The notes under the pieces are model-generated. The model saw only the letters and a program-made list of their open reading frames with translations. It did no database searches and was not told where the DNA came from. Below, piece after piece: positions 54,258-64,000 of a DNA stretch of 64,000 nt. Source of the stretch: Pseudomicrostroma phylloplanum (lineage: Eukaryota > Basidiomycota > Exobasidiomycetes > Microstromatales). The position numbers and the translations under genes are program-made. How positions within the stretch are numbered: the first letter of the stretch is position 1; every line of letters starts with the position of its first letter. Where the stretch lies: contig BCHS01000009.1 in assembly GCA_039545275.1 (NCBI GenBank), positions 1 to 64,000 of the forward strand. The letters run 5' to 3'.

Positions 54258-57206
54258 TCAGCCGACAATCTTCAGATCCAACGCTCTGGCTACCGCCGCA
54301 TACTTGTCCGTCGCCTCCTCGATCCTCTTCTGCGTGCTCTTTCCCGCTCCGTGTCCCGCGTCCAGCTCTACTCTAGCCAGCACAGGGTTGCGCGTGTTGC
54401 TCTCTGCGCCTCCGCCCACGTCCTTGGAGGAGAGCTGGTGCTGCAGCTCGGCAGCTAGCTTGAAGGTGTGTGCGGGAGAGACCCGATCGTCGTGGTCGGC
54501 GGTGAGGAGGAAGATGGGTGGGTAGGGATTCGAAGTAGACGAGGCGCGCGAGGGATCGACATTGTGCAGCGGTGAGATGGTCAGCTGGTAGTCGAAGTCT
54601 TTCGGCTCCTCGGAGCAGCCATAGTCTGTGGAAAAGAGGCAGCACAAGGGCGGGGGAGACTAGTCAATTGGTGGTCGCAATGGCACTCTTGTCATCTCGT
54701 AACACTCACCTCCGACCCAAGCTCTACCGATGCTGAAAAGGTGGAACCTCAGCAAGTCCAACACCCCGACTTCGGCGACGCTGGCGCCGATGCCGTGCTC
54801 CTCTTTCGCCATGTTGGTACTAGCCATCACCGTCAGACCTCCGTTGGAACCACCGTTGAGGATGATCTTACCCTTGGCAGCAATGTTGTTCTCGTGCAGA
54901 TACTTGGCCCCGGAGAGGACGTCTTCGAAGGTGTGGTGCTGTGGAGCAAATCAGCAGAGGCCAGAGTACAGCGTCAGCAGATAGAGCTTCGATCAGATGA
55001 GCATCATCAACCCTCCTGCGCTTGATCGCGTGCTCACCTTGTTGAACCTCCGTCCGGCCTCGTGCCAGGTGGCACCCCACTCCCCTCCACCTCTGGCGTT
55101 CACGACGACGAGGACGCCGCCGAACAGCTTGGTCCAAGTCATGAGCGAGGGAGAGAAGAAGGGGTTGAGAGGAATCTCGAAGCCTCCGTAGGAGTACAGC
55201 CAAGCTGGGGCTGTGCCGTCCAGCTTTGTAGACTTGTGGAAGGTAATGAACATGGGCACCCTGATCGAACGCGGGGGTCAACGCAAAGCTGGTGAGTCTC
55301 CATCTCTTCGGCACGCAATATTCCACTGTGAAGTCTACTCACTTTGTCCCATCCACAGACTCGAACCACTTCTGCTCGCTAATGAAGTCATCTGCATTGA
55401 TGCCAGGCACGACCGTCTCCCTGTACGTGTTGATCTTGGGCTCCTCCTTGGCTTGGCTGCCTTCGCTCCATTCTAGCCTGCTGATTATACCTGGGGATGT
55501 AAAGCCGGACGTCTGCACAAAGGACAGAGTGTCTTCCCTCTTTCCGCTGATTTGTCCAATGGAACCGACGAAGTTGGGGAGAAGCCGCCCTACCTTCTCA
55601 CCACTCTTGAGGTCGTACTGCCACAATTCATCCTTGACGTTGCGAGAGTAGACGAGGAGGAGCTTGTCGTGCGCCAGGACGGTAGCAGAGCCCAAGGTTC
55701 CGCCCTCGGCATCTTCCTCGACGTGTTCCTCGAATTTGACCGACGGCTCCAAAGGCAGCTTGAACAACTGCTGCTTCTCGATCTCCTTTCCCTTCGAAGG
55801 ATCAATGGTCGTCTTGATGATGCGGTAGCGCGGGGCTTTTCGGTTGGTGGTGAAATAGAAGGTGTTCCCATCGTTGGCAAGGTAACCCAGCTCGTCCTCG
55901 AACTTGTCGGATAGGCAGATCCACTTCAGGCTAGCAACCCCCTCCTGACTGCCAAAGTCTACACCTTCGAGAGAAGCAACGTACTTGCGGGAGACAGGAT
56001 CGGTGTTCTTGCTCTGACTGATGACCAGGAACTTGCCGTCGTTTGTGACCGTGGGTGACCAGAAGCCTGTCTTGACGTCCGGGTCCACGTCGCAGATGAG
56101 GACATCTTGTTCTTGTTTAGTACCCAAGACGTGGTAGTACAGTCGGGCGTCCGTGTTGACGTCGGTCTCTGTACCCAGGTCAGCACTGCCCGACGTTGGG
56201 GCCGGCCATCTCAGATAGAAGACGCCCTTATCGTCGTGTGTCCAGGTCCCGCCTGAGAATTTGACATGGGTGAGCACATCGGGGAGACGGTCAGTACCGC
56301 CCATTGCCGCCTCGGGTACCTCTTGGTCTTTCTCTGGAGCTGGAGGGTCGAAGGGCTTGTCAGTGGAGCGGAAGTAGAGGATGTTCCCTAAGTAAGCGTG
56401 AGTAGAAAAGAAGGAAACGAAGCCCCTGTCAGTATTAACGCATGCCAGGAGATCATACTTGCATTCCGGTGTGACTCACAGTCCGAGCCTGCCTTTGAGA
56501 TACCATAGCACATCAGCTTGCCTGACCTTGAGAAAGAAGAGCTAGCGAGAGCCACTGACCCGTCCTTGCTGAGTCGGTTCTCGTTGAAGAAGACCTCCCC
56601 CGGCGTGGCCTTTTTGTCGGCGCCCTCCTTTGCTACACCTTCAATGTCCTCCTTGGATGCCCTAAAGATCCTCGACTGTGGGTCGAGACCAGAGTTGTAC
56701 GAGTAGTAGAATTTGCCATCGTACTTCAACGAGGGGCACGAGAAGCGAGGGTAGGCAAAGGTGCCCTCAAGACGGGACTTGATTTGATCCCAATGAGGGT
56801 ATCCCCGGATGTACTTTGCGGCGAATTCGGCTTGCGCTTCGACCCATTCCTTGGTCTCTTTGCTCTGGTTCGGGGGGGTCTCTAGCCATCGATAGGGGTC
56901 TGCTACTTTGACCTCTCCCTTTGCGTCTGATTTGTAGGTATCCACCACCGACTCGTCTCGACGGGCTTTGGGAAAGGGGTTGGCGGAGAGGTCCCAGCCT
57001 GGAGCGTTCTGCTGGGCGGTGGAGGCGGTGGCAGTCATGTTGCGCGAGGCTGAAGGAGCGCAAGGGTATGACTGTGGGAACGACAAGGGGTTCAAGGGGC
57101 AAGGGTGGAGTTGCTGCTGGCGTGAACTGAGGCGGCTCAGGGCAGAGGAGGCGGAAGGCACGCGGGAAGTGATTGGCCGGAGCGTGTGCAATAGAGCAAT
57201 GGCCAT
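54258..57206 (-). CDS. Prolyl oligopeptidase (family S9A)
   Basis: Five exons (56480-57206, 55343-56387, 55038-55260, 54710-54938, 54258-54625) give 863 residues. The N-terminal S9 segment DPYRWLETPP precedes a seven-blade propeller region with FYYSYNSGLDPQS and FSGGTWTHDDKGVFYLRW. The catalytic domain has YSYGGFEIP, NARGGGEWG, the nucleophile in NGGSNGGLT (Ser at about 696), the acid in TADHDDRVSP and His in LDAGHGAGKS. It cleaves short peptides after proline, usually in the cytosol. The first 56 residues are Ser/Arg-rich and acid-free (MAIALLHTLRPITSRVPSAS), like a mitochondrial leader. A second ATG at 57038 gives an 807-residue cytosolic-type form. Confidence 0.94.
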
Positions 57207-57676
57207 CAAGGAGAAGAGGCGAATGACTGGCCGCTGGTCTGTACAAGTTGGAGACTGTGACGTCTCGACTTGTTTCGTAGATGCTCAGAAGGAATGGAAT
57301 GGGAAGAAGGGAAGGAAAGGAAGGAAGGGAAGAAAGGGAAGAAGTGTCACTGCCGCTCGTCTGACTGATCTGATCGCCCGGAGCGTGGGAGCGGGGTGGC
57401 CCAAGCGCAGGAACAGATTAGACTAACTCAGGCACGACAGTTCGCCGGTCCGCACCGGTAGACTAGTCTTACTCCTCTCCATCCTGTTGTGCCGTACCGC
57501 ACCGTCACCGTCACCGTCATCGTCACTCGCCTCGCCCTGACGTCGGGCTCCGGCTTTCACTTCCTCCGGATCGGTGTTTCCCCATTGACGTATCTCCTCC
57601 TTCACTTCGTCCGATTCTTTCTTCTCCCTTTCCTTTCCCAGGTATCTGTCTCTTAACATTATTCTCCATTCGCACA
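57207..57676. promoter_or_regulatory. Shared promoter region of the S9 and S28 prolyl peptidases
   Basis: The two peptidases start 470 bp apart and diverge. A purine tract of ggaag units runs from about 57299 to 57342, and accgtc repeats lie at 57495-57530. I see no clear TATA box. Co-regulation of the pair is an inference from layout. Confidence 0.6.
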
Positions 57677-59941
57677 ATGCGTTCTACGTTCTTCATCCTA
57701 CTCCTGCCCTTGCTCGCTTGCTACTTCCCTGTTCAAGCCATACAGCCGCTCTTCAAGTGAGTAGACAATTGCGATGGCAGCGCATCTACCTAGTCTCCCT
57801 TACGTCTGACCTACGTCTCCTCCCACCCTCTCCACCACAAGGCACCACTCCTCGCTCACGGGCTGGCATCGGCATCGCACTGCAAGGAACCAAAAGGCAG
57901 CTTTCACCATTCAGTCAGTTCCTCCCGGGATCAAGCAGGGGACATTCACTCAACCACTTGACCACTTTGGTGGTACCACCAACCTCACCTTTGAGCAGCG
58001 CTACTGGTACCACACTCGCTACTACAAAGCTCCGCATCTGCGCACCTCCTCACGTGCTGCTCAGCCTGAACCTGTTCCCATCTTTGTCCTCGAAGGTGGA
58101 GAAACGAGTGGAGCCAATCGCCTGTCGTATCTGGATCATGGCATCATAGATATCCTTGCCAAGGCAACTGGGGGCATCGCAGTCGTACTCGAACATCGCT
58201 ACTACGGCACAAGCTATCCGCCACGCTCCGCCTTTGGTGAAGGTCACAAGTGGACCGTTGATGAGCTCAGGTGGCTCAATAATCGACAGGCGGAAGAGGA
58301 CTCTGCTCGCTTCGTCAATCACCTCAAGGGCGCATTTACAGGAGTTGATGAGGACCTTAGTGCATCCAATACCCCCGTGATCAGCTACGGCGGTTCCTAC
58401 GCTGGAGCAAGAGCAGCTCAGCTCAGGACCGGCCACCCCAATGACTTCTGGGGAGCCATCGCCTCGTCTGCGGTCACTGCAGCTCTTGATGATTTTCCAC
58501 AGTATATGTATGGCATCGCTAGGGGTAACAACGTCACCAGTATCCAAGCTATCCAGGCAGCCATCGTAGCCATCGACCGTATCATCGCTCCCGACGGCGG
58601 TAATTCGACCACTATGCAGAGGAAAGGAGTCGCAGCTACTAAGGAACAACAGAGATTTCTCAAGCTGGTCAACCTGGAGGGTCTTTCAGATTTGACGGAC
58701 TTTGCCGAGATTCTGATGAATCCGCTAGGAGATGTAAGATGGCGTATGCCGGCACAAGTGGAGTCTTGATAGGCTACTGACGCTGCTCACTTTTCCAATG
58801 TCTTTGCCGTACAGTATCAATCAGTCAATTGGGACGATGCTCTATCTCCTCCAATGTGGGCCAAATTCCTTCGCCATATGGCCTCCAATCCTGACACGGC
58901 ATCTTTCAAGTCTCTCAAAGCCCGCGCTCACGATCTAGACCTATCGTCTTCGCTGCCGGATGAAGCGCTTCGCCTGCTCGACTACGTCAAGACCAACTAC
59001 ATTGAGCCTTGTCGGAGCGAAGGTACAGATAATGGAGCGGACGCTTGTCTAGCCCAGGATTGGGAGAGCTTCAGAGAAGAACGGCGTTTGACCGTAGGCA
59101 AAGCATGGAGCTTCCAAGTGTGCACACAGGTCAGTCAATTGGAACACGAGACGGCAATAGAGGATGTTCGTAAGGCGGCTTGCTGATGCTGCAATCACAT
59201 CGCGTCTCTAATGGCAGTGGGGCTATTTCATCACAGCGCCGCCCACTTCGCGGCTCAACAACGACCCCACTTCGCCCATGACATTCCTGCCTGCGTCGGG
59301 TCCGAAGCTCATTTCCTCCCTATTGGACCTCGAACGCACCAGCGAAGTCTGTCGCAAAGGCTTCCCTGATGGTGAACATTTCAAGATGCCTTCGAAGCCG
59401 AATTTCGACGAGGTCAACCTTCGAGGCGCATTCGCAATGGAGATGGATCGGCTGGCGTTCGTTGATGGAGAGTTCGACCCGTGGTGAGCAGACCACACAC
59501 ATGCCGACCCAGAGTTGACATTTCGCTGATCGCTCCAATCATTTCTTCGTCTTTGACTGTCTCAGGCGGGAGGCGACTCCGCACTCGGAGACCTTTGCCT
59601 TCGGCGGCGCTCGACCCAACACTCTGACCCGCCCCTTCATCCTCATTCCGAACGCCACGCATCACTGGGATGAGAACGGACCCCGACCTCAGGCTGGCCG
59701 CGATGGCGACCATACCCCAGGACATTACGTCTTCCATCAGTCGAAAGGTCAAATCCCCTTCGAAGCTCACGACGCGGAGCTGCAAGACGCAGGCCTGGCA
59801 GTCGCAGGACGATCAGATTCGATACCTGCACCAGACTATATTCAAAGGACTCACGAAATGCTGATCGAGAGTGTGCGGAGCTGGGTAGAGGACTGGAAGA
59901 AGGAAAAGGCCACTGGCTTTGCGCGTGCAAGGAACGGGTAG
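57677..59941 (+). CDS. Secreted S28-family serine peptidase (prolyl carboxypeptidase-like)
   Basis: Five exons (57677-57756, 57842-58733, 58815-59129, 59218-59483, 59566-59941) give 642 residues. The first exon encodes almost only a signal peptide (MRSTFFILLLPLLACYFPVQ). The family motifs FTQPLDHFGG, YWYHTRYYKAP, LEGGETSG, VVLEHRYYGTSYP, the nucleophile in YGGSYAGARAAQLR (Ser near 211), the acid in FVDGEFDPW near 516 and His in NATHHWDENG are all present and lie in the right order. S28 enzymes release residues at proline bonds in acidic, extracellular or vacuolar settings. Potential N-glycosylation sites such as NLT, NVT and NST are present. It diverges from the cytosolic-type prolyl oligopeptidase. 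Confidence 0.93.
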
Positions 59942-61270
59942 GTGTAAGGATCAGGGGGAGGTAGAGCGAAGGTGGATCACGATGATCGAACCTCGGCGTG
60001 CCACCTTCTCCCATGCTAGCATGCTTGCGTATCTCTAGGACAATCTGACATACAGGAACGATGCTGCTTCTCCAGTACATGCCCTGCTGTGACTTGAGTG
60101 CGACCGTCGGCCTTGTACCCCATGAACAAAGCGGGGTCTCCGTCGAAGAGTGGCACGTCCATGTATTAGTGTTCGGACTCGTGCGTGCGCTGAATGATTG
60201 AAGGTGCTGTGCGACGGCCGGCGCAGCAAGCGGTGTCGCTCTTGCTTTTTACTATCCCGAGGGGATCTTCCTGACAGCAGGCTTATTGCAACAAGTTGCT
60301 CCTCGCTTGCCTCCCACCAACAGGAGAAGAGCTATGAGCCAAGCGAAGGGAACCCACAGTACTGATTGAGACTTTCTGCAATACTCTGCAAGCCGCAAGC
60401 CGTTCTGACTCTCCCGGCCCGGCCCTCGCACGACCTTCTTCTACATCGGGCACGCGATCGGGGAAAGAATATGTGACCCGGCGAGCGTGGGCGGACCTCG
60501 GGTATGCCACACGGGGAGGCGAAGCTCCCCCGCGCGGCGGTTGGAATGTCGAGGCGGTCATCGTGGCACCGTGGGAAGTGCAGTTGCCCGATCTGCTGCA
60601 CCGAAGGGTGTCAGATGCCAGGCACCGCTGCACGGCCATTCTTTCAGACGTGTGTGCATGTGGCGCAGAACACTGCTCGTCCGCCTGGCAGTGCACCTCC
60701 GCTCTCGCGCCACAACAAAGCCCGAGTCGAGCAGCCTCGCTTCCACGCCAGAGACCGAGGCAGACATAATCATGGTTTGCCCGCTTCGCCTGCCCCACGC
60801 CGCCTCCTCTCGAACTCTATGCGGCGATGGAGATTGCGGAGCGCTGACCTCGTCGATGTTCTCTGTCCATATCGCTGGGAAACTGGCCCCAGCTCCGTCG
60901 CCGGCTTAATCTGCCTGGTGTCTGCCCGTAACGCTCGCAATGACAAGTGCCGTCCCACGTCACTCGCCAGTCGTCTATCGTACTGCTATCTGCTACCTCC
61001 AATCATTACGTGTCTGGAGCTCCCTCTACCCTCTTTGCACCATCACCATCGCGACCATTTCACTTTCTACCTTCAGCATCGTCAGCAGTAGCGGCTCAAG
61101 ATCATCGCAGCACTGTCGATCTCACTCTGTTGCGCGGGGGGATCCCGGCCATACCGAGATAGCCGTCCGTGTCCATCGGGTAAATACTCGGACCATTCTT
61201 GCGAAGCGCGGGCTCAACCTTGCATCGCTCTGCTAATGCAGCGGGACTCGTCAAGAAGATCACAGCCTTC
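59942..61270. promoter_or_regulatory. Intergenic region upstream of the 7-TM gene, carrying a duplicated block
   Basis: About 1.3 kb without a supported gene. The block from about 60584 to 61098 recurs in diverged form at about 63315-63813 in the same orientation (shared words include ctgctgcaccgaag, gtcagatg, gcagcctcgc, ctcgtcgatgtt). It lies upstream of the 7-TM gene. A small perfect hairpin, ggggag-loop-ctcccc, is at 60513-60530. Confidence 0.55.
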
Positions 61271-63021
61271 ATGTCTGACCCATCCGCCCCAGCTGGGCTC
61301 ACGACGCTGGATGAGCTCGTCATGGCACTGCAGACGGCTCTCGATGCAAGCTCAGTCACCAGCCCCAGGAAGGCGGAGATTGGCATCTTGGTACTGACAG
61401 CAATCACAGCTCTTGCCCCGCGTGAGTAAGCAGGACTGTCAGCAGGCGGGAAGGGATCGTGCTGCTACAGAGGATCACCAAATGGTGGAGTACGCCATTG
61501 ACGCGTGCCCGTTCGACCTCATTGTCCTCACACAGCACTGCTCTTCTACAAACTCTGGCGTACAAAGAAGTTGTGGTTCTTTCGCTTACAAAGAAGGGCG
61601 CAGGGAACATACATTGTGGTGAGTAGCCAGGGGTCCAGAGAGATCCAGGCGGCCCTCATGATTGGGCACGCAGCTTTGTCTTCGCACCAGCTCACTGACA
61701 CAACTTCGTTCCTGTGCACATATCGCTTCTTCAGCCCCATCCTCTCGCTGTCTTCGCTGCGATCCTATCAGTGACCGAAGTCCTCATCTTCAGTTGTATT
61801 ATGATCAAGTACAAGTACGAAGGCGCTTCGCTCACGCCCCAGGCTCTGCCATTATACAGCTCTCTAGCGCTGGCTACGTGGAATCTGCCCGAAACCGCAC
61901 CCATGTTCGTCGTCATAGGCACAATTTGTGCACTCCCTGAACCACAGATCTCGGGGTCTGCTTGGTACCACAAATTACGGAAGTTCCTTGGTGGACCATT
62001 ATTTATGAACACGCTCCTCGTCTTGGGTCCACTGGTTTGGATCGCCGTCTCGACAGCTTTCGCGGCACTGGCCAATGTGCATTTCACCAATGCCTACGGT
62101 GCCGCCCGAGCGCTGCAAAGACAGCTAGAGCAGCACCCAACGAGTTCAGCGGCCTTGACGGCGGCAAACCTCCAGCAGGCCCACTGGGGTTGGACAGAAT
62201 ACCTCAAGGGTTTCGATTGTATCCGCATCAATGCCATTCTGTGGAACACCAGCACCACCATACTCATCTTCGCTCTTCTCGCTGTAGGGTCGCGCATCTG
62301 TCGCATCCTCCACCGTCAGCTGCAAGAATGTTCGAAGAGTCCGCACATCAAGTACACGACTCGAGAGGCGGCGGCAAAGGTGCGCTATCTCCGCGAGTCA
62401 GTATTCATCCTCGGTGGTTTCTACATGGTGATAGCTCTGACCGGCGTCGTTCTGGTGGTCAGCATGAGCAGAACCGCTCACGCGCTGTCCAAGGGCATCG
62501 TTCAAGAGTCGTTGGAGGCATTTAGGATCTGCCAAGTATTCTTCATGTGGACAGTGGCCATCGATGGCACTGGCGCCATAGCTCTGTTTAGTGGCAGAGT
62601 GTTTGCTGCCGCGTCCATTGACGCAATCGAGAAGAAACGCGCTATTGCCTTTGGCAAGCGAGCGGCAAATCCGGACATCGAGGCCGCTAACGCCGCCGCC
62701 GATGAGGAAGGTAAAGATGCTTGGGCAGAAACAGGACTCAAGCGGACGTCTGGCATCTTCAATAGTGCCAGGGGCAGCCGTTCGAAAGCCTCGCAGCCCT
62801 GCGCCTCGATGACGGCGTCGGGTGTCAAGGTGGATGTAGAGGAGGAAACGGTCATGGACGTAGCCGATCTCGACGCGGTCAGTACCTACAAGAGCAGTGG
62901 CTCCTCTAGTGCAAATTCGACACCGGTGTCGCTCCTCGCCAAGCTCCCCATTACATCACCTAGCATTGCCGGTCCTGCCCTGCCGTCCATGGAAGAGGAA
63001 AAACAAGAAGTGCGTCCATGA
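61271..63021 (+). CDS. Seven-transmembrane receptor-like protein, fungal, function unknown
   Basis: Three exons (61271-61421, 61536-61618, 61735-63021) give 506 residues. I count seven hydrophobic segments: about 33-55 (interrupted by the first intron and completed as ITALAPPLLFYKLW), 80-104, 121-150, 176-200, 255-278, 306-328 and 350-372. A loop holding KLWRTKKLWFFRLQRRAQGT follows TM1, a roughly 55-residue loop lies between TM4 and TM5, and the tail of about 130 residues is charged and Ser-rich. There is no signal peptide. The topology and the long cytoplasmic tail fit a G-protein-coupled receptor-like protein; I do not see motifs that place it in the Ste2, Ste3 or Gpr1 groups. Introns cluster in the first 240 bases of coding sequence. 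Confidence 0.75.
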
Positions 63022-64000
63022 GACCGGTAGGGTGTAAATAAAGCGAGGGTGTTTCTTTTTCCAAGTCGTTCGACTCTTTGCTCCATTACTACGACATCAA
63101 GTCGTCGAGAATTATGTGGGCCCCTCTCGGTGTGGGCGTCACTATACATGAGTCATTCAGCGACATCTGGGCCCCTCCTATCGAGGGCGCCGCTATAAGA
63201 TCAGACACATCTCTGCGCATCATGGCCTTCTATATCGTCTCTTCACCTACTTGTACATTAGTCTACCATTACTATTCGTAGCGTCATCGTTGTTATCCAT
63301 GTCATGCCCCGGCCTTTGCCCGACCTGCTGCACCGAAGCTTGTCAGATGTCAGGAAGCGAGTGCCCGGGGGCGTCGCGTCTGCATGTCGCGCATACTCCG
63401 CCCGGGCTCCCACGCCACACAACAAGCCACGCAGCCTCGCCGGCCTTGCTCCGAGCGGTGGGTCGGGGATTACGCTGGGTTGCTCTACCTACCTCGGCCC
63501 GCCTTGCACAACTCCATGCGGCCCGGTCGGTCGTGGCGATGACACATCGGTGGAGCTCGTCGATGTTGACCATCACAATCGCCCGCCGCCGCTTGGACCT
63601 TGATTCAGCGCCAGCGGCCCCTTTTCATATCTCCACACACACATCGGCGTTTGCCAGTGACCTCTCGGCCGGCTCTGCCATCACACGCTTTGGCAGTCCA
63701 TCGTACTGCTGTTTCTTTCACCCAATCTTTGCACGTCTATTTCTACTAGTCTATCACCATTACCACTACCTACACCCACTTCACAGTCATTATCACTATC
63801 ATCATCAGTAGCGTCTAACGCTCCCTCACACCGCGAGCGCATCATTCTGCTTCCTTGGCGGCTGGCCGTCGTATCGTAAGTTAGCATCGATTGGTCTCCA
63901 TCGGCCCATTTCCTCGGCTGCTTCTGCTAGCGTCCGGACGGGAGTCCTTCTCCAGGCTCCCAAATTACCCGCACCCAACGTCAGACGGACTGCAGCTATC
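63022..64000. other. Right-edge non-coding region with duplicated upstream block
   Basis: It begins with the 3' flank of the 7-TM gene. Two 30-bp phrases starting gggcccctc and ending ctata occur at about 63119-63147 and 63169-63197. From about 63315 to 63813 it repeats, with divergence, the upstream block of the 7-TM gene. No gene is supported inside the window. Confidence 0.55.
63315..63813. repeat. Diverged duplicate of the 7-TM upstream block
   Basis: Matched anchors keep their spacing: ctgctgcaccgaag, gcagcctcgc, ctcgtcgatgtt and the closing catc-tcagtagcg lie at about 0, 130-150, 243-271 and 488-494 bp from the block start in both copies. This indicates a tandem segmental duplication and not a chance match. 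Confidence 0.65.

Noticed and set aside
57968..58149. Independent gene from the frame starting at 57718
   Set aside because: It is an off-frame reading of the S28 peptidase exons; all family motifs lie in the spliced model.

Overview
This window is nuclear DNA of a fungus, most probably a basidiomycete. The genes are eukaryotic, with short introns of about 75-115 bases, mostly GTGAGT donors, CTGAC/CTAAC branch points and CAG/TAG acceptors. They include two proteasome-lid subunits, eIF3c, an Rsr1/Rap-type GTPase, a Vps5-type sorting nexin, a tubulin cofactor E and an intron-bearing tRNA-Leu. A smut-lineage (Ustilaginomycotina-like) host is my inference from the compact, intron-poor gene style; nothing in the sequence proves it. 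Exon boundaries were placed by hand, and every multi-exon model given here closes in frame.

Layout, left to right. 0.6-3.1 kb: a small secreted protein and an RSR1/BUD1-like GTPase, both on minus. 4.3-14.8 kb: one intronless 10.5-kb gene for a giant FMP27/Hobbit/BLTP2 bridge-like lipid-transfer protein. 15.3-18.3 kb: eIF3c. 18.6-20.4 kb: a nucleoside hydrolase on minus. 20.7-25.4 kb: a minus-strand tandem array of an unrecognised protein family, with three intact paralogues, one truncated and frameshifted copy, and possibly a remnant at 25.8-26.0 kb. 26.3 kb: a small low-complexity protein. 27.9-31.2 kb: the lid genes RPN6 and RPN7, head to head on a 286-bp shared promoter. 31.4 kb: tRNA-Leu(AAG).

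31.5-37.6 kb is a gene-free island with three copies of a roughly 250-bp MITE with CTCCTTTCG-type inverted repeats, a minisatellite, many TACTGTAC-like words and three N bases. 37.6-44.0 kb (minus) holds the most unusual structure. A MAT2B/RmlD-type reductase, a PX-BAR sorting nexin and a CAP-Gly/LRR tubulin cofactor E lie in succession with no clear gene ends between them. One set of plausible splices keeps a single open frame through all three (1,894 codons by my count). They may be three closely packed genes or a fusion.

45.2-64.0 kb carries mostly hydrolytic and secretory enzymes: a membrane-anchored alpha/beta hydrolase, a secreted GMC oxidoreductase, a NAPE-PLD-like metallo-hydrolase followed by an ABHD12-like lipase, then a prolyl oligopeptidase (S9) and an S28 prolyl peptidase in divergent orientation on a shared 470-bp promoter region. 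A 7-TM receptor-like gene follows. Its upstream region recurs at the right edge, so a tandem paralogue may begin at or just past the window end.
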